From assembly GCF_013215345.1 (NCBI RefSeq), contig NZ_JABSOV010000020.1, forward strand, positions 1 through 42,325: a DNA stretch of 42,325 nucleotides, written 5' to 3'. The notes under the pieces are model-generated. The model was not told where the DNA came from. It did not search any database and saw only the letters and a program-made list of their open reading frames with translations. Made by a program: the position numbers and the translations under genes. Origin of the DNA: Colwellia sp. (GTDB taxonomy: Bacteria > Pseudomonadota > Gammaproteobacteria > Enterobacterales > Alteromonadaceae). This document shows positions 34,164 to 42,325 of this stretch, piece after piece (the first letter of the stretch is position 1; each line of letters starts with the position of its first letter).

Positions 34164-35390
34164 TCAATTATGAAAAGCCGCTTTGAAGAAACGCAGTAAA
34201 TTAATATTGAACTCGCCAGGTTTAATACAGCAATCAATCTGATCTTTATGCTTAGTTTGGCTAAGGTCTAACTCTTCCATGGCAATAGCTTGATTAAGTC
34301 TAGTGTTATAAAACACGCGGACAAACGGTAGTAATGGCTGGCTTTTATTTAAACGACTTATCAGGCCAAGCTTGCCACTGGTTAGTTTTACTAATGTTCC
34401 TATTGGGTAGATGCCAAGGCAGTTTACAAATTGTTCAACCAAGGTATTATCATAACTATCTGGTGCATCTTTCATTAAAATTTTAAAAGCTTTGATTGGA
34501 TGCATACCGACTTTATAAACTCGTTCTGCCGTCATAGCATCATAACTATCAACAATGGCTATCATACGTCCTACTTGGCTGATTTGTTGTTCAGTTAGTT
34601 GTTTTGGATAGCCTTTACCATCAAGTCGCTCATGATGTTGCTGTACTACCTCTATTACGAGTTCTGGTAAGTCTGGACTTTCTTTTAGTACCTCTAAACC
34701 TAAGTCAACATGGCTTTTCATCACTTCATACTCTTGAGGTGTGAGTTTGCCTGGTTTGTGTAATATTTCTGGCGGCACTAATACCTTACCGATATCATGC
34801 AAAAAGGCTCCGAGAGCCAGATTTTCAATAATCTCACGGTCAAAGGCTAAATGTTTAGCAAATAAAGTCATTAAGATGGAAACATTGAGCGAATGTTCTA
34901 CTAAGTATTCATCTTTAATGCGTAGGCGTGTCATGCAAGCTAAGGCATCTTGATTTCGAAATATGGAGTCGACAATGGCATCGGTAGACTCTTTAGCTTC
35001 TAATACATTAATGGTTTTGTGTTCGGTAAGGCTGTTAAGAATTTTATGCTGTAGGCTTTTGGCGTCATCATAGAGTTTACTAGCCTTGGTCATCTCTTGA
35101 TCTAATGAAATCCCGTTAGTGGATTTTTTAGCCTTGGTTGGCGCTATTTTTCCCTTAATTTCGGGCAGGATTTTATCTGTTTTTTCTGCTTTTTTTTGCC
35201 TACTGGGGTCTACGGTTAAGTGAGTAATCCCCGCCTTAATCAGTTTTTGGATATTTTCTTTAGAACTTATATAGCCTTCAGATTTTACGTTGACTGATTT
35301 ACCTTTGGTGCGCACAGACAAAACATACATGCCAGGCTCAAGTTGATTAACGGTTATTTTCTGGTTAGAGGACTCTTCATTTTTGCTCAT
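34164..35390 (-). CDS. DUF3391 / HD-GYP c-di-GMP phosphodiesterase
   Basis: The 408-residue protein has an N-terminal DUF3391 region (VNQLEPGMYVLSV) and an HD-GYP domain: EHSLNVSILM, FLHDIGKVLVPPEILHKPGKL, KSHVDLG, and QQHHERLDGKGYPKQL, which supply the metal ligands and the GYP motif. It should hydrolyse cyclic-di-GMP and so lower biofilm and raise motility. A lysine-rich linker joins the domains. Its start lies at the end of three 14-bp tandem copies that each contain an ATG. Confidence 0.9.
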   Translation of the reverse strand: MSKNEESSNQKITVNQLEPGMYVLSVRTKGKSVNVKSEGYISSKENIQKLIKAGITHLTVDPSRQKKAEKTDKILPEIKGKIAPTKAKKSTNGISLDQEMTKASKLYDDAKSLQHKILNSLTEHKTINVLEAKESTDAIVDSIFRNQDALACMTRLRIKDEYLVEHSLNVSILMTLFAKHLAFDREIIENLALGAFLHDIGKVLVPPEILHKPGKLTPQEYEVMKSHVDLGLEVLKESPDLPELVIEVVQQHHERLDGKGYPKQLTEQQISQVGRMIAIVDSYDAMTAERVYKVGMHPIKAFKILMKDAPDSYDNTLVEQFVNCLGIYPIGTLVKLTSGKLGLISRLNKSQPLLPFVRVFYNTRLNQAIAMEELDLSQTKHKDQIDCCIKPGEFNINLLRFFKAAFHN

Positions 35391-35421
35391 AAGGTTTTGC
35401 TCATAAGGTTTTGCTCATAAG
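35377..35421 (-). repeat. 14-bp tandem repeat carrying three start codons
   Basis: On the minus strand CTTATGAGCAAAAC is repeated with ATGs at 35418, 35404 and 35390, each 14 bases apart and thus in different frames. The first two ATGs encode MSKTL and stop at a TGA that overlaps the next ATG (ATGA). The third is the HD-GYP start. Confidence 0.8.
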
Positions 35422-35643
35422 AAGTAGCTCACATCAGTAGTTTAACCATTAAAGTTGCAGCTAAACTAAACGAAAAATAGCAAGCAGTATAAGAGAACTT
35501 TACTTGCGTTTTTTTATTAAAATAGTATCCGTAAAAGTAAAAAGGGCGGCCTTGTTGATATCCTACCCTACTTAAACTTATCATAGTTTGCTTAGTCAAA
35601 ATCTAGCGGTACTCTTTTATGGTGTAAATTTTGTGGCAGTGGC

Positions 35644-36306
35644 TTATAAATCGATATCAATGCCATAGGAGATGAATACTCTCATGTCATCATCGGATAA
35701 GTCGGTTTTACTGACGCCAAAGGTAAAGCCAGACTTACTTAAACTGGCACTATAATCGATAAAACTTTCACCCGCGTAAAATTCATCAGTACCAGTGCCA
35801 ATGTGTAAGGTCAGGCCAATCTCAGATGCCAATTCAAAACTTACATCACCCGATATATAGGAATCATCGGCAAAATCAGCACCTTCAGCCTCGGCGAGTA
35901 CCGCATAACTTAACGAAAAAACGCTATAAGATAAGCTGGCGCTAATTTCACTGAAATCTACGTCATCTCTACTGTCAGGGTAAGCATAATAAATTAACCC
36001 AAGGTCATAACCCAAGCCATTTATTTCTCCAGCAAAACCGCCATAGAAGTCCAGTTCATAGCTCATCTCTGGAGCCCAGTCAGCATTAGAAACCCAAGTG
36101 CCGGCATAAAAACCTGAGTCTGAGGTATAATCTATACCGCCAGATACGGCTGATTGACCATTGGTTTGCTCTAGACCTCGCCAAAGATAGTTATTGGTTA
36201 CGGCAACATTGGCAGATAGACCATCAACCGCATAAACGTTACTACTAAATAAAAATGCAGTTAATATTGAACAGCTAAAACATATTGCTAAGAAAGAGTT
36301 CTTCAT
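35644..36306 (-). CDS. TorF-family outer-membrane porin
   Basis: The 220-residue protein has a signal peptide ending SSNVYA, then a beta-barrel pattern typical of the TorF family: VAVTNNYLWRGLEQTNGQSAV, GGIDYTSDSGFYAGTWVSN, and a C-terminus ending in alternating aromatic/hydrophobic residues. AGGAG is seven bases before the ATG. An upstream inverted repeat (TGTACTT/AAGTACA at 36333-36355) may be regulatory. The transported compound is unknown. Confidence 0.85.
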   Translation of the reverse strand: MKNSFLAICFSCSILTAFLFSSNVYAVDGLSANVAVTNNYLWRGLEQTNGQSAVSGGIDYTSDSGFYAGTWVSNADWAPEMSYELDFYGGFAGEINGLGYDLGLIYYAYPDSRDDVDFSEISASLSYSVFSLSYAVLAEAEGADFADDSYISGDVSFELASEIGLTLHIGTGTDEFYAGESFIDYSASLSKSGFTFGVSKTDLSDDDMRVFISYGIDIDL

Positions 36307-36332
36307 ATTTTATCTCCTGAAGCATTAATAGT

Positions 36333-36355
36333 TGTACTTGAGTGTTTTAAGTACA
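36333..36355. promoter_or_regulatory. Inverted repeat upstream of the porin gene
   Basis: TGTACTT and AAGTACA form 7-bp arms around 9 bases, 27 bases before the porin start. Could be an operator or a 5' hairpin. Confidence 0.35.
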
Positions 36356-36397
36356 TTAAATCATAGGGTTATTTTATAGCCAGTGTGGTAAGTATAG

Positions 36398-38716
36398 CTA
36401 TAAGCTAAATTCTCGCATTTTTTCTTCAAGGTTCCTGACCAGAGTGCTGAGGTTTTTAACATCTTCTCTACTTAAATTAGCTTTATCGGAAATATTATGA
36501 GAATTATCAGCTATCTCGGTAACATTTTGGTTAATCTCGTTGACTACCATGCTTTGCTCTTCAGATGCGGTAGCAATTTGAATGTTCATATCACTTAGTT
36601 GCTCAACCAGTGCCAATATGTCCGTGATGATGTGGCGGTTTTTCTGACAAGAGTCAATGCTATGATTAGTCATTTCACTGGAAGAGCTGACTATTTTCAC
36701 CGTACTTTGTGTTTCTTGTTGTAAGGAGTTTATTTTCTCTCGAATGTCTTCAGTGGATTGTTGTGTTCGACTTGCCAATGTTCTCACTTCATCGGCAACA
36801 ACGGCAAAGCCACGTCCTTGCTCGCCAGCTCTAGCCGCTTCGATGGCCGCATTTAGGGCTAATAAATTTGTTTGTTCTGCAATTGATTGGATAACATCTA
36901 AAACAGAGCCGATAGATAAGCTTTCATCGGCGAGCTTTTCGATAGAGCTTGAAGCCGATGACATTTGTTGATTTAACTCATCCATATCATGTTCTAAGTT
37001 TTCAGCAGAATTATTGCTCTCAATGCATTTATCACTGGTTTCTTTCACTGTATTGGCTGCATCTGCAGCATTGCGAGCCACCTCCTTGATAGTCGCAAGT
37101 AATTGGTTCGTGGCCACTGCCATGCTATCAGCATTATCGGTCTGACTTTGAGTTTGGCTCGTTGTCTCATCCATATTAATTAACATTTTTTCAGTCGACT
37201 CAAGTAGGGTTTCGGATAACTGTTCGACGCAGTGGAGAATATCTCTTATTTCACTGATTAAATGATTAAATGAATTGGCTAAACCAAGTAGTTCATCATT
37301 ACCGCTGTATTCAACGCTATGACTTAAGTCTTTATTTTTACTTATTTTATTTACTTGGCCAATAAAGTTGTTGATGGGGTTAGATATACCGCGTCCAACC
37401 ATAAAACCGGATATTAGTGTCAGAGGGATCAATATCACCATAATGACGCTAATAATAAGCCAGATGCTATTCAGCATATCTTCTCTATCTTTCATTGCTT
37501 CAGCAACATCAATTTCACTTAATATTGCCCAATCAACACCTTCGATATTCAGCGGGGCAAAAGCTGATAAAACTTCTACGTTGCGGTAGTCTGTAATATG
37601 TTTAATGCCGCTTTGTCCTGATAATGCCGCATTGGCACTTTCGGTTGCTACTTCTTGTAAGCCGATGCCAGAGTCACTGGCAATTATTTTATCAAGGGTT
37701 GCTTTATTTGTGCCCACAGATTCTAGCGCACTGATATAGCCTTTTTTATCTTCAATCAGAAAACGGCTTTGACTTCTAAGTAAGTGGTCATCACCAATAA
37801 GGTAGGTTTCTCCTGAACTCCCCAACCCCACTTTTTGCCATTGTTTGTCATAAGTCATTAAATTATTGATCTTAGCTATTGGCATTTGAAAAATTAATAT
37901 ACCAATCTTTTCTCCTGAATCTGAAAATATGGGGGAAGAGATAAAAGCCGCAGCGGCATGGTATGAAGGGAAGTAAGGTTTGAAATCGATTAAAAAGCTA
38001 GCGTTTTTATTTGTACTACTATTTGCTGCGTTAAAAGCTTTAGCAAGACCTGTATTTTTGTACGGACCTGACAACAGTGAGGTGGCAAAATCAAGCTCTT
38101 TAAAGACAGAGTAAATGACAAAACCGGTATCAGGTTCAACTAAAAATATATCGTAATAACCAAAAGCATTTAAGTATTGGTCTAAGTGTTCATGATATTT
38201 CTTGTGTAACAGGCTGTACTTTGAACCATCATCCGCAAAGACTAAGCCATTTTTACTGCCCAACGGGTTAGGGTTAGCACTGATGTAAGCATGTTGTATT
38301 GATTTGGTATTTTGGTTTAGCTGCTGATATTTTTCGATAGAACTTAATGAAGAAGAGGGGTTTTGGTTCTTGTATTCAGGGTCAAATTCATTACGATAAT
38401 AGCCTTTAATCTTATCGTTATCTCGCAGTGAGGTTTGACTATCGTAATTAAAAAAAGGCTCAGGTAGTTGCTGCATCATATCGATAATCATGCCGTCATT
38501 GGAGTAAGTAATGACTTCTTTTGTTATGGTTTTAAAGTAATTTTCAATTTGAGTTTTTTGAATTTCTCTAATAGCAACGAGCTGGCTAAATGCTCTTTTC
38601 TCCATTGCTGTTGCTGCAATGGAGGTTGCTTGCCAACCAACTAAGCCACCTGCTGTTATGATACCAATGGCAGATAATACCACTGACGCTAAAATAATCT
38701 TGTTGGATATTTTCAT
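36398..38716 (-). CDS. Methyl-accepting chemotaxis protein with large periplasmic Cache-like sensor
   Basis: The 772-residue receptor has a first membrane helix at about 7-29, a periplasmic sensor of about 380 residues (PF-like [15 protein letters not shown], and [18 protein letters not shown] near its end, typical of dCache domains), a second helix near 415-440, a HAMP domain, and the MCP signalling hairpin with the conserved tip [20 protein letters not shown] near 610-635. No CheR-binding pentapeptide is visible at the C-terminus. Ligand unknown. Monocistronic. Confidence 0.93.
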   Translation of the reverse strand: MKISNKIILASVVLSAIGIITAGGLVGWQATSIAATAMEKRAFSQLVAIREIQKTQIENYFKTITKEVITYSNDGMIIDMMQQLPEPFFNYDSQTSLRDNDKIKGYYRNEFDPEYKNQNPSSSLSSIEKYQQLNQNTKSIQHAYISANPNPLGSKNGLVFADDGSKYSLLHKKYHEHLDQYLNAFGYYDIFLVEPDTGFVIYSVFKELDFATSLLSGPYKNTGLAKAFNAANSSTNKNASFLIDFKPYFPSYHAAAAFISSPIFSDSGEKIGILIFQMPIAKINNLMTYDKQWQKVGLGSSGETYLIGDDHLLRSQSRFLIEDKKGYISALESVGTNKATLDKIIASDSGIGLQEVATESANAALSGQSGIKHITDYRNVEVLSAFAPLNIEGVDWAILSEIDVAEAMKDREDMLNSIWLIISVIMVILIPLTLISGFMVGRGISNPINNFIGQVNKISKNKDLSHSVEYSGNDELLGLANSFNHLISEIRDILHCVEQLSETLLESTEKMLINMDETTSQTQSQTDNADSMAVATNQLLATIKEVARNAADAANTVKETSDKCIESNNSAENLEHDMDELNQQMSSASSSIEKLADESLSIGSVLDVIQSIAEQTNLLALNAAIEAARAGEQGRGFAVVADEVRTLASRTQQSTEDIREKINSLQQETQSTVKIVSSSSEMTNHSIDSCQKNRHIITDILALVEQLSDMNIQIATASEEQSMVVNEINQNVTEIADNSHNISDKANLSREDVKNLSTLVRNLEEKMREFSL

Positions 38717-38888
38717 TGGAACCGCTCATTAAAAGCAAACCATAATATCTAGTTTAGTACTTTTCCTTATTGTTGTATCTTTTTTGAACAGCTGAGGAGT
38801 GGCTGTTTAACTTGGTAAGTATGCTTACTATGAAATTAAAAGCTAACTTAGGATAAGTACTAATTTACCGGTAAGTTATTGACACTGT

Positions 38889-39686
38889 TTACGGCTCACA
38901 TTGCATACTAAAGTTAGTTAACCATACTAGGGGAGAAAACATCATATCGAGTTCTGCTTTGACCAGTTGATGATCATGGTTAGCTGAAAACCATAAGACG
39001 ATACTTTCATGTTCGCCCACTTCAATCACTTTTATAGTGGTTAGCTTGCCCCATTTTTTATGTTCAATAACTTCAAAACCAGCCACTTCAAAGTGATAAG
39101 TATCAATTCGGCTACTGGCTTGTCGAGAGAGGGTAAAGCGCTGTATTCCTTGCAGTAAATTCAGCCTAATTTGTGTGCCTAAGGTATCAATATCATATAA
39201 GGGATAGTGATCTACTTTATAATGAGAAATCTCAGTATCTAAAGTGACCCTAGATTTCAGGCCATTATCAGCAATAACCGCATGCATATCTCTTTTTTTT
39301 AGTCCGGTGATCTTTTGTGAAAATCCAGGGGTTAAAAAATGTTTATACAGAGGCGAGTATTGCATGGTCGTTTTTTGTTGATAAGTTGAGTCAAGCCAAA
39401 GATAACTCACTTCACTGAATGAGGTCACGATTGCTTCAGGCAATGCCGTGTTTTTATGCCATTTTATCGTTCGCTGTAAATAACCGACATTACTGCCTAG
39501 AAAATAAATATCATATTCAAAGTTTTTTTCACATTGATGTAGGCCATTTAATTCTGCCGTGGTTAACTCATTCATTTCAACAGCAGCTAATTTCGGCATA
39601 AATGCCAATATGCACCAGCTTAATAGCGTTAACATTTTTAATGTTTTCTTGCTGAAGATGGTTAATCCGGTCAATTCAATCACCAT
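38889..39686 (-). CDS. DUF3108-like exported protein
   Basis: The 265-residue protein has a signal-like hydrophobic stretch at about 15-35 (MLTLLSWCILAFMPKLAAV); residue 18 (Met, plus-strand 39635) is an alternative start. The remainder follows the DUF3108 pattern: FEYDIYFLGSNVGYLQRTIKW, FSEVSYLWLDSTY, TLGTQIRLNLLQG, and VLWFSANHDHQLVKAELD. DUF3108 proteins are periplasmic beta-rich proteins of unknown function. It overlaps the DUF1294 gene by seven bases and is probably co-transcribed. Confidence 0.75.
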   Translation of the reverse strand: MVIELTGLTIFSKKTLKMLTLLSWCILAFMPKLAAVEMNELTTAELNGLHQCEKNFEYDIYFLGSNVGYLQRTIKWHKNTALPEAIVTSFSEVSYLWLDSTYQQKTTMQYSPLYKHFLTPGFSQKITGLKKRDMHAVIADNGLKSRVTLDTEISHYKVDHYPLYDIDTLGTQIRLNLLQGIQRFTLSRQASSRIDTYHFEVAGFEVIEHKKWGKLTTIKVIEVGEHESIVLWFSANHDHQLVKAELDMMFSPLVWLTNFSMQCEP

Positions 39687-40036
39687 TGTTTGTTAGCTGC
39701 GTGGAATAAATAAAGTAATGTGGTCAGCACGGCAATATTTGCCACCACAGTTAACCTATATCTTATTTGAAAGGTTTTTTTTCTATTTTTATGCTTTAGC
39801 CATTGCTGTGCTACAGCGGCACCGGGCCAACCCCCTAACAATGACAGAAAGTGCAGGGTTGATTCTTTGATACGCCAATAGTCATTTTTTGCTTTGTACT
39901 TATCAACCAGGTAAAACAAAAAGCTAAGCACATTGAGGCTTATGATAAATATGAAAAGCATCGTTGGGATATATTGATTAAAAGATAAAGCAGCTAAAGC
40001 TAACAGGTAAGTAACACTTAAAAAAATTGCCAACAC
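39680..40036 (-). CDS. DUF1294 membrane protein
   Basis: The 118-residue product has three or four membrane helices and the DUF1294 signature: FYLVDKYKAKNDYWRIKES, then LHFLSLLGGWPGAAVAQQWL and KHKNRKKTFQIRY. In other proteins this domain sits behind a cold-shock domain; here it stands alone. Its stop (TGA) overlaps the DUF3108 start. Function unknown. Confidence 0.85.
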   Translation of the reverse strand: MLAIFLSVTYLLALAALSFNQYIPTMLFIFIISLNVLSFLFYLVDKYKAKNDYWRIKESTLHFLSLLGGWPGAAVAQQWLKHKNRKKTFQIRYRLTVVANIAVLTTLLYLFHAANKQW

Positions 40037-40479
40037 TTAATACTAGCTCCATTGATGTTTAGTTATTACTTAGTTCTCATCTACTTTTGTTTAAGTGACC
40101 AGCTACCTAGACACCGTTACTTATACGCAGATTAGTTAAAAGTGATGATGATATTGTCAATTGTATTTAATTACTCGGGTAATAACTAGGGCAGGTGGAG
40201 TTATTGTCACAAGGTAGTAATGCTAACTTTACGTCATTTTAAAACGCCCCTGCCTTTAAACAATAATACCATTTTTCATTTAGCTCGCTAGTGGTGCTAC
40301 TTGTGAACAGTGCTGTTTAATTTAGAGCACAAGTGTTCAAATATATGATAAATACGTTGCTAAAAGGTATCGATTCAACTAATTTTTAAGTAAGGGAATA
40401 ATTAAGGTTATTATCTAAGTTAATAAGGATATTTACTGAAGCTCTTGTTATTTAGATGCTTGATACTTAGGAGGAAATG
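40037..40479. other. Intergenic region, nothing recognised
   Basis: About 440 AT-rich bases between divergent genes. Promoters must lie here. I see no small gene or strong repeat. Confidence 0.5.
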
Positions 40480-41397
40480 ATGAAACTAATTAAAAAAATT
40501 TTGGTGGTTATGGACTCTAGTTCTGATCACCAACCAGCATTAGTTCAAGCCATTAATATTGCTAAGAAAACCTTAGCAAGTATCGAACTTTTATTGGTCG
40601 CTTATAATAGTGAGTTTGTTAGTCATTGGAACTTTAATCAAGCACAATCAGCGGCTTTGCAAAAAGAGTATTTGGCGTCTAAATTACGTTGGTTAGAAAC
40701 CTATTTACCAGAAGTGAAACCCCTTGGCATAGAGGTTTACATGGATGTTGTTTGGCATACCGATGTTAGTTGCGCCGTGTTGGCCAAAATCGAAAGTAAT
40801 GGTGCATCATTGGTGATTAAATCAACCAAGCAAAACTCGACTATCAATAAAATATTTTTTACCCCCTGTGATTGGCAATTGCTAGAGCATTGTCCCGTGC
40901 CTTTATTATTAACTAAAAATATTAGCGACTATTCATATCGTAAGGTTATGGCGGCAGTTGATCCGGAAAGAAGCCATAATAAAGCCGAAAAGTTAGATGC
41001 TGAGATCATACAAGCAACATTAGCAATGGCTGAGTTATTCAAGGGCCAAGCCCATGTTTGTCATTGTTATCAGCCAATAGGCATAGAGTTATGGCAAGGT
41101 ATGAGTTCAGTTGGTATGGACCATAGTTTAATTAACGGTGACTTTCATGAATATAGTGATGCAATTAAGCACCACCACCAAGTAGCCTTTAAGGCGTTAT
41201 TGCGCGACTACGCCTTTGATGAGCAGTCGACTCACCTTGTTGCTGGCTCTGCCGAGTTTGAATTACCTGAGTTGGTTAACACTCAGCAAGTAGATTTATT
41301 AGTGATGGGCATGGCTAATAATGGTAAATTTATTGGTAATACCGTGGAAAAAATACTCGATAATGTCGGTTGTGATATTTTATCGCTGAAATGTTAA
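40480..41397 (+). CDS. UspE-like tandem universal stress protein
   Basis: The 305-residue protein has two UspA domains. The first ends in IFFTPCDWQLLEHCPVPLLL, the second carries the ATP-site-like VMGMANNGKFIGNTVEKIL. Both match E. coli UspE in order and length. It is a cytoplasmic stress-response factor. ATG codons occur at 40477 and 40480; AGGAGG ends at 40474, which leaves a proper gap only for the second. Confidence 0.87.
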   Translation: MKLIKKILVVMDSSSDHQPALVQAINIAKKTLASIELLLVAYNSEFVSHWNFNQAQSAALQKEYLASKLRWLETYLPEVKPLGIEVYMDVVWHTDVSCAVLAKIESNGASLVIKSTKQNSTINKIFFTPCDWQLLEHCPVPLLLTKNISDYSYRKVMAAVDPERSHNKAEKLDAEIIQATLAMAELFKGQAHVCHCYQPIGIELWQGMSSVGMDHSLINGDFHEYSDAIKHHHQVAFKALLRDYAFDEQSTHLVAGSAEFELPELVNTQQVDLLVMGMANNGKFIGNTVEKILDNVGCDILSLKC

Positions 41398-41730
41398 AGA
41401 AATACTTATTGTCAATCCCCAGTTACTTAGTCGTTATGATATAGTTTTACACTCGGTAAAAATAAATGTTTACTTTTTCAACAAAGCATTGTAAATTGGC
41501 CTCGTTGTTTAGCATTCCTCTGTTAAACAAGTTTAATCCTCAGTGATTTTTCGTGTTTTGTCTTTCCCTTTCACAGTCAGCCAACACCTTATAAAAGTTA
41601 TTTAATTAAAGCTTTTGCTGTATGAAATTCCGATTTTTTTTGGTTAATTCATCGTATTATTTTCGTTTTACACTGTACAGCTATAGAGCTTTTTAATATT
41701 GCATTGATATGCAATTCAAGGAGTTATATT
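41398..41730. other. Intergenic region upstream of a small protein gene
   Basis: No gene. The right end holds a perfect inverted repeat (41698-41715) and a ribosome site. A weak promoter-like pair (TTTACA near 41667, TTTTAA near 41691) precedes it. Confidence 0.4.
41698..41715. promoter_or_regulatory. Inverted repeat in the leader of the 55-residue gene
   Basis: ATTGCAT-TGAT-ATGCAAT is perfectly complementary and ends two bases before AAGGAG. It is either an operator or a 5' hairpin shielding the mRNA. Confidence 0.5.
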
Positions 41731-41898
41731 ATGTCTTATACTTATCAAGGTAAGATTTATGCTATTGCAGCACCAGTAAAGTCTATTTCAATCAACAAAT
41801 TAAATGTTGTTGTTAAAGATCAAGCGGGTTCACAATTGTTTAAATTTACTAAAGTTAATGAGTCTAAAGATTTTCTAGCTATGCTATACCAAGCATAA
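41731..41898 (+). CDS. Small conserved-looking protein (55 residues)
   Basis: The product begins MSYTYQGKIYAIAAPVKS and ends DFLAMLYQA. It has no signal or membrane segment. The ATG at 41731 is chosen over the frame start nine codons earlier because AAGGAG lies seven bases upstream. Two strong hairpins follow, so it is a well-bounded single-gene transcript. I do not recognise a family. Confidence 0.7.
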   Translation: MSYTYQGKIYAIAAPVKSISINKLNVVVKDQAGSQLFKFTKVNESKDFLAMLYQA

Positions 41899-41912
41899 TT
41901 AGTACAAATCAA

Positions 41913-41937
41913 AACCGTCGGCAAAGCTGACGGTTTA
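41913..41937 (+). terminator. First hairpin after the small gene
   Basis: AACCGTCGGC and GCTGACGGTT pair with one mismatch around AAA, 14 bases after the stop. Confidence 0.65.
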
Positions 41938-41940
41938 TAC

Positions 41941-41981
41941 AAAAAAACCAGAGTTACCTTAATAAGGTATTCTGGTTTTTT
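41941..41981. terminator. Second, strong terminator
   Basis: AAAAAACCAGA pairs with TCTGGTTTTTT, extended inside by ACCTT and AAGGT with a small bulge. A-run and T-run on the two sides make it bidirectional. Confidence 0.85.
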
Positions 41982-41990
41982 GCGTTTTAA

Positions 41991-42011
41991 AGCCTTTTTC
42001 TTGTTAAAGGC
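41991..42011 (-). terminator. Hairpin downstream of the right-edge small gene
   Basis: GCCTTT and AAAGGC pair around 8 bases, 35 bases past the minus-strand stop at 42046. A weak terminator that shares the gap with the stronger one at 41941. Confidence 0.4.
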
Positions 42012-42045
42012 CTCTTGGCTGAGCACTGCGCGATAACACCACGCG

Positions 42046-42216
42046 TTAATCCACTTTATTAACTGTTACTTCTAGATACTTACTATTACCTGCATACCAT
42101 TTTTGTACATATATAGAGCCTAAAATGGGTGGCATGCCATCTTTGGGGATCTCTTTATAGCGGACACTATTTTTATTTTCTTTTTCCAGTTCAAACTTGA
42201 TTTTAATTTCAGACAT
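42046..42216 (-). CDS. Small conserved-looking protein (56 residues)
   Basis: An ATG at 42216 opens 56 codons: MSEIKIKFELEKENKNSVRY, a middle PILGSIYVQKW and the end KYLEVTVNKVD. The pattern of an acidic/basic N-terminus followed by a GSIYVQK-like strand recurs in short uncharacterised bacterial proteins, as far as I recall. No strong ribosome site. No membrane segment. Function unknown. Confidence 0.65.
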   Translation of the reverse strand: MSEIKIKFELEKENKNSVRYKEIPKDGMPPILGSIYVQKWYAGNSKYLEVTVNKVD

Positions 42217-42325
42217 TTTGATTGTTTTGCTAAGCGAAAGTGCCTTTATTGTAATGTATATAAATTAGCTGTCGAGGTTTTAGCTAAAAATTACCTTACG
42301 ATGGCTTCAGGCCTTATTCGTCCAC

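Overview
The window looks like chromosome of a marine gammaproteobacterium of the Alteromonadales, most likely Colwelliaceae (Colwellia or Thalassotalea type). This rests on AT-rich base composition, a Na+/galactose symporter of the Vibrio vSGLT type inside a gal operon, a UspE-type stress protein, Gsk, a secreted enzyme with C-terminal PPC domains, and IS200-like REP-associated transposase (RAYT) elements. I see no rRNA, tRNA, CRISPR array, prophage or replication origin.

Layout. 1-2991 is a SWIM/SNF2 helicase cut by the window edge. 3296-6447 holds an EamA exporter and, convergent with it, a two-gene lipoprotein operon containing an S41 protease. 6655-7976 is a patch of decayed genes: a frameshifted DKNYY-repeat protein running into a DUF6326-like fragment, then a membrane protein with two lesions. 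8046-12252 is a tightly overlapping three-gene minus-strand operon: cytochrome-b-like membrane protein with an ethylbenzene-dehydrogenase-type heme domain, a DUF1566 protein, and a secreted purple-acid-phosphatase-like enzyme with two PPC domains. 12791-13978 is an MFS exporter. 14065-15938 contains one nearly full RAYT element with a dead transposase, one internally deleted derivative, and a small Cys-rich lipoprotein between them. 15954-18918 is a TetR-led operon with a DUF6463 protein, an ABC1/UbiB-type kinase and another small membrane protein. 19067-19258 is a REP-like repeat cluster.

19342-22969 carries an S4 RNA-binding protein, an Na+/alanine symporter and inosine-guanosine kinase. 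23352-29642 is a complete galactose module: a GalR-like repressor divergent from galT-galK-symporter-galM, with two matching operators about 108 bp apart, terminated by a strong hairpin. It imports galactose with Na+ and feeds the Leloir pathway. 29988-36306 holds an HbpS/GlcG-like protein, a RhlE-like helicase, a divergent EamA exporter/LysR pair, a DUF3391/HD-GYP phosphodiesterase and a TorF-type porin. 36398-40036 holds a chemotaxis receptor and a DUF1294/DUF3108 pair. 40480-42216 holds a UspE-like protein and two tiny conserved-looking proteins.

Most of the window is ordinary core genome. The least explained parts are the heme/DUF1566/phosphatase operon, the ABC1-kinase operon, the RAYT/REP repeat families with covarying hairpins, and the tandem micro-ORFs ahead of the HD-GYP gene. 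Family assignments come from reading motifs, not from database searches.
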